Positions 31,563-33,923 of a stretch of 33,923 nt of DNA are shown here, in pieces. The DNA comes from an uncultured Paracoccaceae bacterium (GTDB taxonomy: Bacteria > Pseudomonadota > Alphaproteobacteria > Rhodobacterales > Rhodobacteraceae): assembly GCA_958439195.1 (NCBI GenBank), contig OY288175.1, positions 1-33,923 of the forward strand. The letters are read 5' to 3'. The notes under the pieces are model-generated. The model was not told the DNA's origin. It saw only the letters and a program-made list of their open reading frames with translations, and did not search any database. The number at the start of each line of letters is the position of its first letter. Within the stretch, counting starts at the first letter, position 1. The translations under genes and the position numbers were made by a program.

Positions 31563-32609
31563 CCCATATCCCCCAGCAGCTCTGCCAAAGGCAGCCGGTC
31601 GCGCTTGCGCGTCAGCTCATACAAGCCCAGCGCCGTCCACCCCGCCAGATGCGTTTCCGCCCCTTCGCTGCGAAAAGCCGCCTTCAGCACCTGATCCAGC
31701 GTGCCACGGTCCTTTTTCGGCACCGGCGCGAAAATCCACCACCACCTGCCCACCCAAGCCCCGCAGCCGCAACTGGCGCGGCAATTCACGCGCCGCCGCC
31801 ACATTGGCCTTCAACGCCGCCGCGGGCGACTGTGTCCGCCCCGGTATTCACATCGACCGCGACCAGCGCGCGGGTGGGTTCCACCATCATATGCGCCCCC
31901 CCCGGCCAGATCGACCCGTGCGCCCTGCAAGGCCACCATCATCTCCCACACGCCGTGATCGTCAAAGCCGCCTTCGACCACCTCATCCGGCGCAGGCTCG
32001 CCCAGTCGCGCCAGGCCGCCTCATGCGCGCCCGGCCCATCAACCAGCAGCTCCGGCCCCCCCGCCAGATCGGCCACCACGGCGGCGGCCATGTCCTTCAT
32101 CGCCAGAATGTCCTCGGCCACTGCCGCCTCATCTTCGCCCTCTGCTGCCGATCGCAGGATCAATCCGTGATCCGCCGCAGCACCCGCCATCGCCTCTTCG
32201 GCCAGCGCCTGCAAAACCCGCCCGCACCTCCTCGTCGCGGATCCGGCGCGAGATGTTGATCCCCGGCCGCCCCCGGCGTAACGATCGCCCAGCGCGATTT
32301 GAACAGCAGCCGCGTCGTCACTGAGCACGGCCCTTGCCGGGTTCCGTCGGTCCCGACACCTGCACGATGATCCGCTGTCCCGGCGCCAGCCCGGACACCT
32401 GCCGCAGGAATCCGCTGCCTTCTGGCAGCTTCACGAACATCCCGCCTTGCCCCTTCACGGGCCGGTCCGCCACCGCACGGGTAAATCGCGCCGGGCAGCA
32501 CCACATCCTCGGGCGGGTCGATCAGCAGGTCTTCCAACTGCCCGTCTACGATCAGCGCCGCCGCATCGCGCCCGTCAATCTGGTCCAGACAGACCACACG
32601 CCCCTTCAT
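31559..32609 (-). pseudogene. rng: Ribonuclease E/G family gene with several frameshifts (probably sequence errors)
   Basis: Reading across frames reconstructs an RNase E/G-type protein of about 350 aa. It begins 'MKGRVVCLDQIDGRDAAALI' at 32609, continues 'MFVKLPEGSGFLRQVSGLAPGQRIIVQVS', 'VTTRLLFKSRWAIVTPG', 'LQALAEEAMAGAAADHGLILRSAAEG', then 'ARELPRQLRLRGLGGQVVVDF', and ends 'LYELTRKRDRLPLAELLGDMG'. The frame changes at least five times; two clear places are an extra C near 32480 and an extra G near 32217. Each segment is well conserved and there are no large gaps. The start overlaps the maf stop and the end overlaps yacG, as in related genomes. Function in RNA processing is known for the family. 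Low sequence quality is the simplest explanation. Confidence 0.85.
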
Positions 32610-33180
32610 CCCTGCCTCCATACCGGATACCGGCTGCCGCCAACAACGCCGCCGTCTCGGCCAATGGCAGGCCGACGATGCCGGTAAAACTGCCCGAAAT
32701 CCACGGAATGAACGCCCCCGCCGCGCCCTGGATGGCATAGCCCCCGGCCTTGCCCCTCCCAATTCGCCGCTGACCAGATAGGCGTTCAACTCCACATCGA
32801 CAGCCGCTTCATCTTGACCGCGCTCACGCTTTCCCGCGTCCAGATCCGGTCGCCCCGGCGCACCCGCACGGCGGTGATCACCTCATGCCGCCGCCCGCCC
32901 AGCGCCAACAGGAAACGCCGCCGCCTCGCCCGCATCCGCAGGCTTGCCCATGATCCGCCGGCCCAGCGCCACCGTGGTATCGGCGCACAGTACAATGTCC
33001 TCCGGCCCGGCCGCGACCGCTGCCGCCTTCTCCCGCGCCAGCCGTGCCGCATAGGGGCGGGGCAATCGCCCTTTACCGGGTCTTCATCAATGTCGGGGGG
33101 CAGGATGGCATCGGCACAATCCCCAACTGCGCCAGAAGTTCCCTCCCGGCGCGGGCTGCCCGATCCAAGGATCAGCTCAC
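32606..33180 (-). pseudogene. maf: Maf-like nucleotide pyrophosphatase gene with frameshifts (probably sequence errors)
   Basis: About 190 aa can be rebuilt across frames. The start region gives 'LILGSGSPRR' (the Maf nucleotide-binding motif) after a GTG at 33180 that overlaps the infA stop. Then come 'PRPYAARLAREKAAAVA', 'DIVLCADTTVALGRRIMGKP', 'FLLALGGRRHEVITAVRV', 'ESVSAVKMKRLS', 'ELNAYLVSGE' and 'SGSFTGIVGLPLAETAALL'. At least four single-base shifts separate these pieces. One is a missing C close to the end, without which the frame would reach the TGA at 32606. Maf proteins hydrolyse nucleoside triphosphates, often modified ones, and affect septum formation. The preserved motifs favour an intact gene misread in sequencing. 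Confidence 0.85.
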
Positions 33181-33394
33181 TTGAAACGGTAATTGATACG
33201 GCCTTTCGACAGGTCGTAAGGCGTCATTTCCACCTGCACCTTGTCGCCTGCCAGAACGCGGATGCGGTTCTTGCGCATCTTGCCTGCCATCACAGCGATC
33301 AGTTCATGGCCGTTATCCAGCTCGACCCTGAATTTCGCGTTCGGCAGGAGTTCCTTCACGACACCGGGGAATTCGAGATATCTTCCTTGGCCAT
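33177..33394 (-). CDS. infA: Translation initiation factor IF-1, with one-base deletion near the 5' end
   Basis: From 'LEFPGVVKELLPNAKFRVEL' to the end 'KGRINYRFK' this is a standard IF-1 (S1/OB fold), which binds the ribosomal A site during initiation. The natural start ATG at 33394 gives 'MAKEDI', but the frame then breaks: GATATCTCGAA is read where GATATCCTCGAA is expected, one C short. The span is 218 bases, exactly one less than the usual 219. IF-1 is essential and nearly invariant, so a true null allele is very unlikely; sequence error is inferred. The only unbroken frame would start upstream with an unrelated N-terminus. Confidence 0.92.
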
Positions 33395-33476
33395 GTTCAC
33401 TCAAATGGGTTAGCAGCCCGCGGGCGAAACCCACGCGCTTAGGGTCCGCTCTAATGCGCCTAGCCCGCGCGGATTT

Positions 33477-33923
33477 TCAAGGGAAAAATAACATTCCTTG
33501 CCTTGTGTCGCAGCGCCACAGGCGGGCGGGCAAAGCCATCACCCCCGCGCCACCCGATCCGCCCTGTTCGCCCCAATGCAGATGATTCAGCACCCCGCCA
33601 TCGCGCCGCACCTCATGCACGGCGGCCAGGTCCACCTCGGCCACCGCCCATCCGGGCGCGTTCAGCGCCGTCTCGGTGAAAATCCCCGTGGCCGGAAAGC
33701 CCGGTCCGGCGGGCCATAGATCGCCGCCGCGCCCACATTTTCATCCACCGCCGGGCACCAAGGGGCCAGCCCCACCGTGGGCGAATGCACCGTGATCATT
33801 GGTTCTCCAGCGCGCGCGCCATCGCGCCCACCCGCACCCGCGTGAACCCGGCCTGCGTATCGGTGCAGGACGGCACAAGGATCACCTCGGCACCCCGCCT
33901 CGGCCATCCGCCGCGCCCAGCAG
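33477..33923 (-). pseudogene. Carbon-nitrogen hydrolase (nitrilase family), C-terminal part, frameshifted and cut by window edge
   Basis: Read across frames, the segment gives 'EVILVPSCTDTQAGFTRVRV' with the nitrilase-family cysteine region ('PSCTDT'), 'GAMARALEN', 'MITVHSPTVGLAPWCPAVDE', 'GAAAIYGPPDR', 'FTETALNAPGWAVAEVDLAAV' and 'EVRRDGGVLNHLHWGEQGG'. This matches the C-terminal half of the nitrilase/amidase superfamily. At least three single-base indels break it (near 33695, 33802 and 33892). The natural stop is probably at 33477, although the last residues are uncertain. The gene begins beyond the right edge. The substrate class (amide, nitrile or carbamoyl) is not determined. Confidence 0.75.

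Noticed and set aside
31193..32170. Plus-strand frame with a Pro/Val/Ser/Gly repeat
   Set aside because: Produced by the 12-bp tandem repeat and the antisense of yacG and RNase E/G; no start signal or family.
31559..33394. True pseudogenes by evolutionary decay
   Set aside because: Protein segments are conserved without missense decay and the essential infA is affected, so sequencing error is more likely; gene boundaries are still reported.

Overview
The window reads as a chromosomal segment of a high-GC alphaproteobacterium, most likely Rhodobacterales/Rhodobacteraceae. The grounds are the GC-rich codon usage, the protein families present, and the right-end block infA, maf, RNase E/G, yacG, tRNA-Phe, an order I associate with that group. 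No database search was possible, so family names rest on recognised motifs and on context.

Left (1-7030): a heme acquisition locus. Leftward, a TonB-dependent receptor is followed by exbB and exbD (exbD runs off the left edge). Rightward from a shared divergent promoter region come hmuS, hmuT, hmuU and hmuV. Together these give outer-membrane heme uptake, TonB energisation, periplasmic binding, inner-membrane import and cytoplasmic heme handling. Both predicted -10 elements fall in one short palindrome centred on TTCTAGAA.

Middle-left (7031-16464): accessory DNA. It contains the orphan tail of an RTX-type protein, then one very large gene (about 1,714 aa) fusing a DEDD exonuclease, a RecQ-type helicase and a UvrD-type helicase. 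After that come two regulator/effector pairs (a GlxA-type regulator beside an isochorismatase-like hydrolase, and an AraC regulator beside a SnoaL-like protein) and two gene-poor gaps.

Middle-right (16465-30986): a catabolic cluster of about 14.5 kb and the most interesting part of the window. A leftward operon encodes a Dabb protein, an SDR, a DUF993/DHDPS-like protein and a sugar-phosphate isomerase/epimerase-like TIM barrel. Rightward genes encode an aldo/keto reductase, a fused CoA-transferase, an aldehyde dehydrogenase, a UgpC/MalK-type ATPase, a MaoC hydratase, a sugar-type binding protein with two permeases, a TetR regulator and a GMC oxidoreductase. Three intergenic copies of the palindrome ACTCACCGGTGAGT (one perfect, two with one mismatch) lie at transcription-unit starts and look like the operators of the TetR protein encoded inside the cluster. 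The enzymes suggest import of a polyol- or sugar-like compound, oxidation of an alcohol to an acid, CoA activation and further processing. The substrate cannot be read from the sequence.

Right (31053-33923): tRNA-Phe, a 12-bp tandem repeat, yacG, then RNase E/G, maf, infA and a nitrilase-family gene. All four genes after yacG carry single-base indels although the encoded protein segments are otherwise well conserved. Because infA is essential, this pattern points to sequence error near a contig end rather than to true gene decay.
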